Part shown: one piece after another, positions 1 to 7,478 of the stretch | How positions within the stretch are numbered: the first letter of the stretch is position 1 | How the letters are laid out: each line of letters opens with the position of its first letter | NCBI GenBank assembly: GCA_024690695.1 | Contig: JAILOS010000054.1 | Location: 1-36,809, forward strand | Length of the DNA: 36,809 nt | Origin: Oscillospiraceae bacterium | GTDB taxonomy: Bacteria; Bacillota_A; Clostridia; Oscillospirales; Oscillospiraceae | Reading direction: 5' to 3' | The notes under the pieces: generated by a model | Database searches by the model: none | What the model saw: only the letters and a program-made list of their open reading frames with translations | Told to the model about the DNA's origin: nothing | Translations under genes and position numbers: made by a program

Positions 1-2430
1 CGTGTACCAGTATTTCGTCCCGGTCTTCGCGGTCTTGTCCACGTAGCTCGTGCCCTGGATCACCGCGAGCACCGTCCACTTCTTCTCCCCGTCGATCTTG
101 CGCATCACGCGGAAGTTCTTCGCCCCCGCCGGCTTCGACCAGGTGAGGCTGACGCCGGAGGACGTCACCTTCAGCTCGGTGATGCTCGACATCGCGATGT
201 AGGTGCAGGTGCGGCCCGTCTCGTCGTACTGGCCGGTCATGCCGCTCTTGTCCACCGGGCGCACCGTGTAGGTATAGCGGTTGGAGGATTTCGCCGTCGT
301 GTCGATCAGCGTGCAGGCCGTCGTCTCGCCGACCTTGTGCCATTCCTTCTCGCCGGTCGTCAGATTCTTGCGCAGCAGCTCGTACTTCGCCGCGCCGCTG
401 AACGCGAGCCACGAGACGCGCACGCCGGTCGCGCTGTTGAAGGCCTCGGTCAGCACGGGGTAAGGCTTCGGCGTGTAGGGCACCCAGGTCAGCTTGCCGC
501 CGTAGTTCTGGCGCACCGCCGGGGTCCAGCCGGCCTTGTCCGAGGGAAAGTACACCGTCGCGGTGACGTTTTTGAAGCAGTCGATCCCACCCTCGCCGAA
601 GGTCGGCGCGGCGCCCAGGAAGGTCACGGTCTTCAGTCCGGCGTCGTCCTCAAAGACGTTATTTCCGAGATAGATGACGCTCTCCGGGATCGTGATCTCC
701 TTCAGCTTGGGCAGCTCGGCGAGCGAGCGGTAGCTGATATACTGCAGTCCGCTGCCGAGCTTCACGGAGGCGAGATTCTCGCAGCCGTGAAAGGCGTAAT
801 CGTAGAGCCTGGTCACGCTGTCCGGGATCGTCACCTCGGTCAGGCTTTCGCAGGTCATGAAAGCGTAGGTGCCGATCGTCTCCAATCCGCTGCCGAGATG
901 AAGCTCTTCAAGGGCGCTGCAGCGTCTGAAGGCGTTTAGGTCGATCTCGGTCACACTGTCCGGGATCGTCACCGACAAGAGACTGTGGCAGTCCATAAAA
1001 GCACCGTCTCCGATATAACGCAGCCCGTCCGGCAGACTGAGCTCGGTAAAGTTGCTCATGGAAGCAAAGACGTACACGCCGATCGCGGTCACGCTGCCCC
1101 CGATCTCGATCCGGTCGATAGCGGAGCTGCAGTAAGAGAAGGGTGAGTTATTACCATAGCCTTCGTAATCGTATGTCGCTCCGATCCCCCAGAGCTCCAG
1201 CGTGCCCTCCCGGTCGAGCGACCAGTAGACGCTGCTGCCGACCCTGGGATTGTAGAGCCAGTTCAGGTCGCCGCCGTAATTCTTGCAGAGCTCGCTCTCC
1301 CAGCCCTCGATGTCGTAATAATACGCGTCGGCCGTCACGCCCCTGAAGCACTGGCTGCCGAATTCTGGCGGGAAGCAGAGAAAATCGATCCGCGTAAGGC
1401 CGGTGCAGCCGGAAAAGGCGTAGGCGCCGAGCTTCTCCAGCCTGATGCGCAGCCTGAGCTCCTCCAGGCTGACGCAGCCGGAAAAGGCGGAGCTTTCGAT
1501 CGTCGTCAGGCTCTCCGGCAGCTCCAGCGTTTCCAGCGCCGTGCAGTCCTGGAAGGCGGAGACGCCGATCGTCTCCGTGCCTTCATGCAGATAAACCCTT
1601 TCCAGCGCCGTGCAGCCGCAGAACGCGTAGCCGCCGATCGTCTGGGCGTCCAGGGAAATCCAGGTCAGAGAGGTGCAGCCGTAGAAGGCGTCCCAGCCGA
1701 GGCGGAGCAGACCGGGCAGGCTGAAACTCGTCAGGGCCTCGCAGCCGTAGAAGGCCTGATCGTCGACGACGAGGATGCCGTGGGAGAGGTTCAGATCCTC
1801 CAGCCGCTTGCAGCCGAAGAAGCAGTATTTGCCGAGGGTGAATTTATCCAGCGAATAGGCCGGGGGCGCCGTGCCGTTGGCGGCGGCCTCATCGCCGACG
1901 CTGCCAACGGCGTAGCCCTCGTCGTCGTAAAACCGAACCTTCGTCAGCGCCTCGCACTCATAGAAGGCGCCCTCGCCGAAGCTCGCGGTGTTGAAGCTGA
2001 TCGTGGCGGTCTGCAGGTTGTAGCAGCCCTCGAAGGCGTAGGCGCCGATGTGCGTCACGGTTTTGGCGACGGTGACGGTTTGGATTTGCGAGCTGTACTT
2101 TCCCCACCAGCCGGGCTTGTTCCCGGAGCTGCCCTCGTACTGATAGTCGTCCATCGCGCCGCTGCCGAGAATGGACAGGTTCCCGCCGCTGTCCAGCGAC
2201 CAGGTAACGCCTTCGCCGCAGGAGCCGGAGGCGATCTCGCTGCCCTCGGTCTCGTCCGCGGGCGGCAGGGCCTCCGGTTCCGGTTCGTCCTCGCCGTCCA
2301 GCACGAGCAGCGGGACGTCGGCGGGCTCCTCGGACCCGTCGACGAGCTCAAGCTCGTCGGCAAAGGCTGCGGGCAGCAGCGAGAGACACAGCGCGAGGAT
2401 CAAAAACAGGCTGACGATGCGTTTTTTCAT
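1..2430 (-). CDS. Secreted leucine-rich-repeat (BspA/LRR_5-like) surface protein with Fn3-like domains, 3'-truncated by window edge
   Basis: The frame is open from the ATG at 2430 to the window edge (810 codons, no stop), so the C-terminus is missing. The start is preceded by GGGAGGGTGG. The N-terminus MKKRIVSLFLILALCLSLL is a signal peptide ending near AFA, followed by an acidic linker. Two LRR_5-type blocks follow, built from units such as VTKIGAYAFEGC and VTIPDSVTRLYDYAFHGC. Each block is introduced by a non-LRR segment of the form WSLDxxGxLxxxG, and a G-W-x-x-x-x-x-x-NYGG motif closes each of the two blocks. The last visible part holds two Fn3-like modules ending in DKTAKTGTKYWYT and a similar TAKSSNRYTYTV. 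BspA-like LRR proteins are surface proteins implicated in host or matrix binding; the ligand here is unknown. The anchor, if any, lies outside the window. Confidence 0.9.
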   Translation of the reverse strand, partial: MKKRIVSLFLILALCLSLLPAAFADELELVDGSEEPADVPLLVLDGEDEPEPEALPPADETEGSEIASGSCGEGVTWSLDSGGNLSILGSGAMDDYQYEGSSGNKPGWWGKYSSQIQTVTVAKTVTHIGAYAFEGCYNLQTATISFNTASFGEGAFYECEALTKVRFYDDEGYAVGSVGDEAAANGTAPPAYSLDKFTLGKYCFFGCKRLEDLNLSHGILVVDDQAFYGCEALTSFSLPGLLRLGWDAFYGCTSLTWISLDAQTIGGYAFCGCTALERVYLHEGTETIGVSAFQDCTALETLELPESLTTIESSAFSGCVSLEELRLRIRLEKLGAYAFSGCTGLTRIDFLCFPPEFGSQCFRGVTADAYYYDIEGWESELCKNYGGDLNWLYNPRVGSSVYWSLDREGTLELWGIGATYDYEGYGNNSPFSYCSSAIDRIEIGGSVTAIGVYVFASMSNFTELSLPDGLRYIGDGAFMDCHSLLSVTIPDSVTEIDLNAFRRCSALEELHLGSGLETIGTYAFMTCESLTEVTIPDSVTRLYDYAFHGCENLASVKLGSGLQYISYRSLAELPKLKEITIPESVIYLGNNVFEDDAGLKTVTFLGAAPTFGEGGIDCFKNVTATVYFPSDKAGWTPAVRQNYGGKLTWVPYTPKPYPVLTEAFNSATGVRVSWLAFSGAAKYELLRKNLTTGEKEWHKVGETTACTLIDTTAKSSNRYTYTVRPVDKSGMTGQYDETGRTCTYIAMSSITELKVTSSGVSLTWSKPAGAKNFRVMRKIDGEKKWTVLAVIQGTSYVDKTAKTGTKYWYT

Positions 2431-2468
2431 GCGGTCCACCCTCCCTCGGTGTATTTTTATGCAGGATA

Positions 2469-2497
2469 ATTGTACCATAGCTTTTTTTGCTTGGCAA
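2469..2497 (-). promoter_or_regulatory. Promoter of the LRR surface protein gene
   Basis: On the minus strand, TTGCCA (2497-2492), a 17-bp spacer and TACAAT (2474-2469) form a near-consensus sigma-A promoter. The -10 box lies about 40 bp upstream of the ATG at 2430. Confidence 0.75.
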
Positions 2498-2889
2498 GGA
2501 AAAATGAGGAAAGAAGCCCCGACGCCGCCCGTTCCGCAAAACGCAAAAAAAGTCTGTCATTCTGAGCGTCAGCGAAGAATCTGCAGTTAAAAAGCGAGGA
2601 AAACCCCCGTCCCTGCCATTCCGGATTCTCCCTGCGGATCCTTCGTCGCCTGCGGCTCCTCCGGACGACAGGCTTTGGCCTCGCTGCGGGCGACCGCAAG
2701 GGTCGCCCCTACGGGTAAGACGCGAGGTTCGCGCGCGGGCGGCTGATAGCCGCCCCTGCGGTCGCTGTACGGGCCGCTGCGGCGGGGAAGGCAAAGGACG
2801 CGCGGGACGTCGAGGACGCCGTCCCCTGCGGAGAGGCGGCGAGGTTTCTGCGAGACCGCGGGCGTTCTTGCGAAAAGAAAAAACCGGCC
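2498..2889. repeat. Intergenic repeat mosaic between the LRR gene and cdsA
   Basis: No credible gene lies in this stretch. It contains a GTCATTCTGAGCG-type element (about 2549-2583), a 30-bp inverted-repeat unit at 2686-2715 with core GGGCGACC/GGTCGCCC, a second hairpin unit at 2735-2762 with core GGGCGGCTGATAGCCGCCC, and a CCGCTGCGGCGGGGAAGGCA unit at 2774-2793. The last three recur at 19129-19229. These are dispersed palindromic intergenic repeats. No transposase or terminal inverted repeat was seen. Confidence 0.75.
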
Positions 2890-2918
2890 TTGAGACTGCG
2901 CGAAAACTGTGCTATAGT
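2890..2918 (+). promoter_or_regulatory. Promoter of cdsA-mutY
   Basis: TTGAGA (2890-2895), 17-bp spacer, TATAGT (2913-2918), about 32 bp before the cdsA start. Confidence 0.75.
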
Positions 2919-2950
2919 AGAGAAAAAGCATCGTTCTGCGAGGTGTTCCC

Positions 2951-3769
2951 TTGAAACAACGCTTTCTTTCCGCCATCGTTCTGCTGGCGATCACGTTCAG
3001 CTGTATCCTGCTGAGCGAGATCAGCCGCGTGCTCTTTTTCGCCGTCGCGGGCGTGCTGTGCTGCTACGAGCTCAGCCGCAATCTGGAAAAGCTGGAGATC
3101 TACTGCTGCGCCTGGGTCATGTACACCCACATGACGCTGCAGGCGATCCTCACGCTGCTGCACGCCCAGGCCGTGTACTGCATCGCCGCGCTGACGCTGG
3201 CGATCTTTCTCGCGATGTTCTCCGGCATCCTGCACCGCAAGGTCTCCGGCCCCGGCGCTTTCTATACGGAGGCGGGCGTTTCCTACCCCGGCTTTCTGTT
3301 CGTGCTGCTGATGCGCATCAGCATCACCGATATCTGGGCCGAAACGCTGCTGCTGGCCGCGATCGCCGCCTGGAGCTGCGACGCCTTCGCCCTCTTCGGC
3401 GGCATGCGCTTCGGCAAGCATCCGCTCGCGCCGCTCGTCTCGCCGCACAAGACCGTGGAGGGCTGCCTGTGCGGCGCGCTGGCCTCGCTCGCCGCCGGCC
3501 TCGTCATGTACTTCGTCTTCCCGCTGATCCCCGGCCTCGTCTACACGAACATCCCGCTCTGGGTCTGCCTGGTGACGGCGCTGCTCGCCTCGAGCATGGG
3601 GCAGATCGGCGATCTGGCCGAGTCGCTCATCAAGCGCATGATCGGCGTCAAGGATTTCTCGAACCTCATCCCCGGCCACGGCGGTATGCTCGACCGCGCG
3701 GACAGCCTGCTGTTCGCGATCCCGACGGCGTATCTCTGCCTGCACCTGGCGATGCTGCTGCCGCGCTGA
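2951..3769 (+). CDS. cdsA: Phosphatidate cytidylyltransferase
   Basis: This 272-residue integral membrane protein makes CDP-diacylglycerol from phosphatidic acid and CTP, the branch point for phosphatidylglycerol, cardiolipin and related lipids. Hydrophobic segments run through most of its length. The C-terminal family signature is intact (ESLIKRMIGVKDFSNLIPGH, then GGMLDRADSLLF), including the K-D, H-G-G and D-R residues of the CTP-transferase motif. The start is a TTG with GAGGTG upstream; no better in-frame ATG lies nearby. The gene ends one base before mutY, so the two are almost certainly cotranscribed. In many Bacillota cdsA sits with uppS, dxr and rseP; here that neighbourhood is absent and mutY follows instead. 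Confidence 0.95.
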   Translation: MKQRFLSAIVLLAITFSCILLSEISRVLFFAVAGVLCCYELSRNLEKLEIYCCAWVMYTHMTLQAILTLLHAQAVYCIAALTLAIFLAMFSGILHRKVSGPGAFYTEAGVSYPGFLFVLLMRISITDIWAETLLLAAIAAWSCDAFALFGGMRFGKHPLAPLVSPHKTVEGCLCGALASLAAGLVMYFVFPLIPGLVYTNIPLWVCLVTALLASSMGQIGDLAESLIKRMIGVKDFSNLIPGHGGMLDRADSLLFAIPTAYLCLHLAMLLPR

Positions 3770-3770
3770 G

Positions 3771-4811
3771 ATGGACTTCGAGCCGAAAAACCTGGTCGAG
3801 CCGCTGCTGCGCTGGTTTGCCGGCGCGCGGAGGCCGCTGCCCTGGCGCGGGACGGGCGACCCCTACGCGGTCTGGATCTCGGAGGTCATGCTGCAGCAGA
3901 CGCGGATCGAGACCGTGATCCCCTACTATCTGCGCTTTCTGAAAGAGCTGCCGGACCCGGCGGCTCTTGCCGCCGTTTCGGAGGACCGGCTTCTGAAGCT
4001 CTGGGAGGGCCTGGGCTATTACAGCCGCGCCCGCAATCTGAAAAAGGCGGCGCAGGTCCTGACGGAGCAGTACGGCGGCCGCCTCCCGGCCGACCTTCGG
4101 AAGCTGCGCGCCCTGCCCGGCGTCGGCGACTACAGCGCCGGAGCGATCGCCTCGATCGCCTTCGGCCTGCCCGAGCCCGCCGTGGACGGCAACGTCCTGC
4201 GCGTGTTCGCGCGCCTGACCGCCTGCGGCGAGGACGTGCTGGACCCGAAGCTGCGCGCCCGGGTGCGCGAGAGCCTGCGCGCGGTCTATCCCGCCGGGCC
4301 GGACGCCGGCGCGCTGACCGAGGCGCTGATGGAGCTGGGCGAGAGAGTCTGTCTGCCCGGCGCGCCGCTGTGCGGGGGCTGTCCGCTCGCTCTGCAGTGC
4401 CTGGCCCATGCCGCCGGCCGGGAAACGGATTTCCCGGTGCGCCGGGCGGCGAAGGAGCGCCGCGTCGAGCACAGGACCGTGCTGGTGCTGCGCTGCGGCG
4501 GCCGCCGCGCGATCCGGCGCAGGCCCGAGAGGGGGCTGCTGGCCGGGCTCTGGGAGCTGCCCGCACTCGAGGGCTTCGCCGACGAGGCCGCCGTGCGCCG
4601 CGCGCTGGAGGAATGGGGGCTCCGCCCCCTGTCGCTGCGCCCCTGCGGCGAGGCGAAGCACGTCTTCACCCACGTCGAATGGCGGATGCGCGGCTGGCTC
4701 GCCGAAACGGAGGCCGAGGGCGGCCCCTTCGTCTGGGAGGACGCCGCGGCGATCCTGTCCGGGCGCGCGCTGCCGAGCGCCTTCCGCGCCTATATCCCCC
4801 TGCTGCGCTGA
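3771..4811 (+). CDS. mutY: A/G-specific adenine DNA glycosylase
   Basis: This 346-residue base-excision repair enzyme removes adenine mispaired with 8-oxoguanine. The helix-hairpin-helix glycosylase core carries PWRGTGDPYAVWISEVMLQQ, with the catalytic Glu at about residue 38, then the hairpin LPGVGDYSAGAI, then the catalytic Asp at about residue 139 in VDGNVLRVF. The iron-sulfur loop is C-x6-C-x2-C-x5-C at residues 194, 201, 204 and 210. The C-terminal part (about 225-346) matches the NUDIX-like 8-oxoG recognition domain, with HVFTHVEWRM near residue 300. Length is normal for the family. It starts one base after the cdsA stop with no separate promoter, so expression probably depends on cdsA transcription and translation. 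Confidence 0.95.
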   Translation: MDFEPKNLVEPLLRWFAGARRPLPWRGTGDPYAVWISEVMLQQTRIETVIPYYLRFLKELPDPAALAAVSEDRLLKLWEGLGYYSRARNLKKAAQVLTEQYGGRLPADLRKLRALPGVGDYSAGAIASIAFGLPEPAVDGNVLRVFARLTACGEDVLDPKLRARVRESLRAVYPAGPDAGALTEALMELGERVCLPGAPLCGGCPLALQCLAHAAGRETDFPVRRAAKERRVEHRTVLVLRCGGRRAIRRRPERGLLAGLWELPALEGFADEAAVRRALEEWGLRPLSLRPCGEAKHVFTHVEWRMRGWLAETEAEGGPFVWEDAAAILSGRALPSAFRAYIPLLR

Positions 4812-4830
4812 AGAGGCGGGGGCTTTTTTT
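4796..4830 (+). terminator. Weak terminator after mutY
   Basis: CCCCC (4796-4800) can pair with GGGGG (4818-4822), followed by C and seven T residues (4824-4830). The hairpin overlaps the mutY stop codon. The stem is short and the loop long, so efficiency is uncertain. Confidence 0.4.
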
Positions 4831-4883
4831 GTCGCGCTTCGCCGCGGGCGCCGGGCGGTTCCGGCCTTTTCATGAACTTAAGG

Positions 4884-4912
4884 TTTACAACGATCCGCCG
4901 ATTTGATATAAT
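4884..4912 (+). promoter_or_regulatory. Promoter of the SPFH/zinc-ribbon/TPM module
   Basis: TTTACA (4884-4889), 17-bp spacer, perfect TATAAT (4907-4912). The expected transcript starts near 4919, giving a leader of about 45 nt. No alternative sigma-factor box was recognised. Confidence 0.8.
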
Positions 4913-4964
4913 CAAAAGGTGGAAAATCCCCCGGCACACACGAAAAACGAAAGGAGAACCGATC

Positions 4965-6293
4965 ATGGGTCTTATCAGCGCAGCACTGGGCGCGGCCGGC
5001 GGCGTTCTGGCCGACCAGTGGAAGGAATACTTTTATTGCGAGGCTATCCCGGCCGACGTCCTGGTGACGAAGGGCGTCAAGCGCGCCGGCAGCCGCTCCT
5101 CCAACACGAAGGGCAGCGACAACATCATCTCCAACGGCTCCGTCATCGCGGTGGCCGACGGACAGTGCATGATCATCGTCGAGCAGGGCAAGGTCGTCGA
5201 TCTGTGCGCCGAGCCCGGCGAGTACACCTACGACAGCAGCTCCGCGCCCTCCCTGTTCGCGGGGAACCTGGGCCAGAGCATCAAGGACGTGTTCAAGGAT
5301 CTCGGCAAGCGCTTCACCTTCGGCGGCGAGGCCCCGATGGACCAGCGCGTGTACTACTTCAACATCAAGGAGCTCGTCGGCAACAAGTACGGCACGCCCT
5401 CGCCGGTGCCCTTCCGCGTGGTGGACGCCAACGTCGGTCTCGACGTGGACATCTCCATCCGCTGCTTCGGCGAATACAGCTACCGCGTCACGAACCCGAT
5501 CCTGTTCTACACCAACGTCTGCGGCAACGTCTCCGGCGCCTACACCCGCAGCATGATCGACGGCCAGCTCAAGACCGAGCTGCTGACCGCCCTGCAGCCC
5601 GCTTTCGCCCGCATCTCCGAAATGGGCATCCGCTACAGCGCCCTGCCCGGCCACACCCAGGAGCTGGCCGACGCGCTCAACGACGTGCTCAGCGCCAAGT
5701 GGCGCGACCTGCGCGGCATCGAGATCGTCTCCTTCGGCGTTTCCAGCGTGAAGGCCAGCGAGGAAGACGAGGCGATGATCAAGGAGCTGCAGCGCAACGC
5801 GGCCTTCCGCAATCCCAACATGGCGGCGGCGCACCTCGTCGGCGCGCAGGCGGCGGCGATGCAGGCGGCGGCCAACAACCAGAACGCCGGCAGCGCGATG
5901 GCCTTCATGGGCATGAACATGGCCTCCCAGGCCGGCGGCTTCAACGCCCAGAGCCTGTACCAGATGGGCCAGCAGCAGCCCGCTCAGCCCGCTCCGGCGG
6001 CTCCGGCGGCCAACGCCTGGACCTGCCCGAGCTGCGGCACCGCCGCGACCGGCAAGTTCTGCCCCAACTGCGGCGCGAAGAAGCCCGAGCCCGCCGCGGA
6101 GGGCTTCTGGACCTGCGCGAGCTGCGGCGCGAAGAACAAGGGCAAGTTCTGCGCCGAGTGCGGCGCGAAGAAGCCCGCCGGCGCGCCTCAGTACCGCTGC
6201 GACAAGTGCGGCTGGGAGCCGGCCGACCCGACCAGGCCGCCGAAGTTCTGCCCCGAGTGCGGCGATCCCTTCGACAGCGGCGACATCGTCTGA
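4965..6293 (+). CDS. SPFH/Band-7 domain protein with three C-terminal zinc ribbons (YdjI-like)
   Basis: The start is the ATG at 4965 behind AAAGGAGAACCGATC, giving 442 residues (MGLISAALGAAGGVLADQWK); the frame extends further upstream but without a ribosome site. Residues about 1-300 form an SPFH (stomatin/prohibitin/flotillin) domain of the class also annotated 'virion core protein-like', as in B. subtilis YdjI. A Met/Ala/Gln-rich linker (about 300-350) leads to three CxxC...CxxC ribbons at about 351-375, 381-405 and 409-435; the first two are near-duplicates. SPFH proteins oligomerise at membrane microdomains. No transmembrane helix is evident, so recruitment by the two membrane proteins encoded next is plausible. 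In B. subtilis YdjI works with YdjG and YdjH to localise PspA; no PspA gene is present here. Confidence 0.88.
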   Translation: MGLISAALGAAGGVLADQWKEYFYCEAIPADVLVTKGVKRAGSRSSNTKGSDNIISNGSVIAVADGQCMIIVEQGKVVDLCAEPGEYTYDSSSAPSLFAGNLGQSIKDVFKDLGKRFTFGGEAPMDQRVYYFNIKELVGNKYGTPSPVPFRVVDANVGLDVDISIRCFGEYSYRVTNPILFYTNVCGNVSGAYTRSMIDGQLKTELLTALQPAFARISEMGIRYSALPGHTQELADALNDVLSAKWRDLRGIEIVSFGVSSVKASEEDEAMIKELQRNAAFRNPNMAAAHLVGAQAAAMQAAANNQNAGSAMAFMGMNMASQAGGFNAQSLYQMGQQQPAQPAPAAPAANAWTCPSCGTAATGKFCPNCGAKKPEPAAEGFWTCASCGAKNKGKFCAECGAKKPAGAPQYRCDKCGWEPADPTRPPKFCPECGDPFDSGDIV

Positions 6294-6305
6294 GCAACGC
6301 TTTTT

Positions 6306-6330
6306 CACAGGGCGGATCTCCCGCCCTGTG
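6306..6330 (+). other. Intercistronic hairpin between the SPFH and zinc-ribbon genes
   Basis: A perfect 10-bp stem (CACAGGGCGG / CCGCCCTGTG) with a 5-nt loop lies 12 bp after the SPFH stop and about 25 bp before the next start. No T-tract follows it on either strand, so it is not a standard terminator. It could stabilise or separate the upstream transcript segment, or attenuate translation. Confidence 0.7.
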
Positions 6331-6354
6331 AGCTTCTAATCAGGAGGTCTCTTC

Positions 6355-7464
6355 ATGGCCAGTCAGATCACCAATTACCAATGCCCCGCCTGTACCGGCC
6401 CGCTGCATTTTGACGGCGCGGCCGGGAAGCTCGTCTGCGACTACTGCGGAAGCAGCTTCTCCGTGCAGGAGATCGAGGCGCTCTACGCCGACAAGGTCGA
6501 GGCGGCCGAGGCCGCGGGCGTACAGGCCCAGGCGCAGGCCGCGGAGCTTCCGCCGGAGGAAAACCCCGCCGTGCAGAACTGGGGCGAGGACGCCGCGGAC
6601 CTGCGCGTGTACAACTGCCCGAGCTGCGGGGCGGAGCTTCTGTGCGACAAGACCACCGCCGCGACGAGCTGCCCCTACTGCGGCAACCCCACCGTCGTCC
6701 CGGGCCAGTTCCACGGCATCATGAAGCCGGAGTACGTGCTGCCCTTCAAGCTGGACAAGCAGGCCGCCGTCGCCGCGCTGACGAATTTTTACAAGGGCAA
6801 AAAGCTGCTGCCGCGCAGCTTTTCGGACAAAAACCACATCGAGGAGATCAAGGGCGTCTACGTGCCCTTCTGGCTCTTCGACGGGCGCGTGGACGCCGAC
6901 GTGCGCTTCAATGCCGAACGCTCGCGCAGCTACGTCGCCGGGAAATACCGCGTCACCGAGACGGATCACTTCCGCGTGCGCCGCGCCGGGACGATGGATT
7001 TCCAGGGCATTCCGGCCGACGGCTCCTCGAAGATGCCCGACGCGCACATGGACGCGATCGAGCCCTTCGACTACGGCGAGCTCAAGGCCTTTTCGACGGC
7101 CTACCTGCCCGGCTACATGGCGGATATCTACGACGTGAGCTCGAAGGAGGCCTTCGGCCGCGCCGAGCGCCGCGCCTGCGCCACCGCGCTCAGCGAGCTT
7201 GTCTCCACCGCGAGCGGCTATACGAGCTGCACGCCCGTGGAGCAGCACATCACGATGCCGAAGCACGTCGCGCATTACGCGCTGCTGCCGGTGTGGGTGC
7301 TGTCCACGCGCTGGAACGGGCAGAGCTTCCTGTTTGCGATGAACGGGCAGACCGGCAAGCTCGTCGGCGACCTGCCGGTGTCCAAGGGGCGCTACTGGGC
7401 CTGGTTCGGCGGGATTGCGGGTTCGCTCGCGGCCATCCTCGCCGCGCTGCTGTATCTGCTGTAA
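6355..7464 (+). CDS. Membrane-anchored TFIIB-type zinc-ribbon protein (YdjG-like)
   Basis: A strong site (AGGAGG, 8-nt spacing) fixes the ATG at 6355 and a 369-residue product. Two zinc ribbons are visible: C10/C13/C28/C31 (CPAC...CDYC) and C88/C91/C106/C109 (CPSC...CPYC), separated by an Ala/Glu-rich linker. A mixed alpha/beta middle region of about 200 residues follows. The C-terminus has one clear hydrophobic helix (YWAWFGGIAGSLAAILAALL) ending at the last residues, so the soluble part is probably cytoplasmic and tail-anchored. This matches the YdjG class that sits beside SPFH and TPM genes. The biochemical role is unknown; scaffold or recruiting adaptor is the leading inference. Confidence 0.82.
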   Translation: MASQITNYQCPACTGPLHFDGAAGKLVCDYCGSSFSVQEIEALYADKVEAAEAAGVQAQAQAAELPPEENPAVQNWGEDAADLRVYNCPSCGAELLCDKTTAATSCPYCGNPTVVPGQFHGIMKPEYVLPFKLDKQAAVAALTNFYKGKKLLPRSFSDKNHIEEIKGVYVPFWLFDGRVDADVRFNAERSRSYVAGKYRVTETDHFRVRRAGTMDFQGIPADGSSKMPDAHMDAIEPFDYGELKAFSTAYLPGYMADIYDVSSKEAFGRAERRACATALSELVSTASGYTSCTPVEQHITMPKHVAHYALLPVWVLSTRWNGQSFLFAMNGQTGKLVGDLPVSKGRYWAWFGGIAGSLAAILAALLYLL

Positions 7465-7478
7465 GGGAGGGCCGGAAC

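Noticed and set aside
2431..2950. Small genes in the intergenic spacer
   Set aside because: Short frames here run through palindromic repeats and lack ribosome sites and conserved features.
4872..4964. Longer N-terminus for the SPFH protein beginning at 4872
   Set aside because: That start precedes the promoter TTTACA-17-TATAAT (4884-4912), so it would not be transcribed from it; AAAGGAG before 4965 fixes the start.
4878..6308. Minus-strand frame opposite the SPFH gene
   Set aside because: Low-complexity Ala/Gly/Val/Arg translation typical of an antisense shadow.
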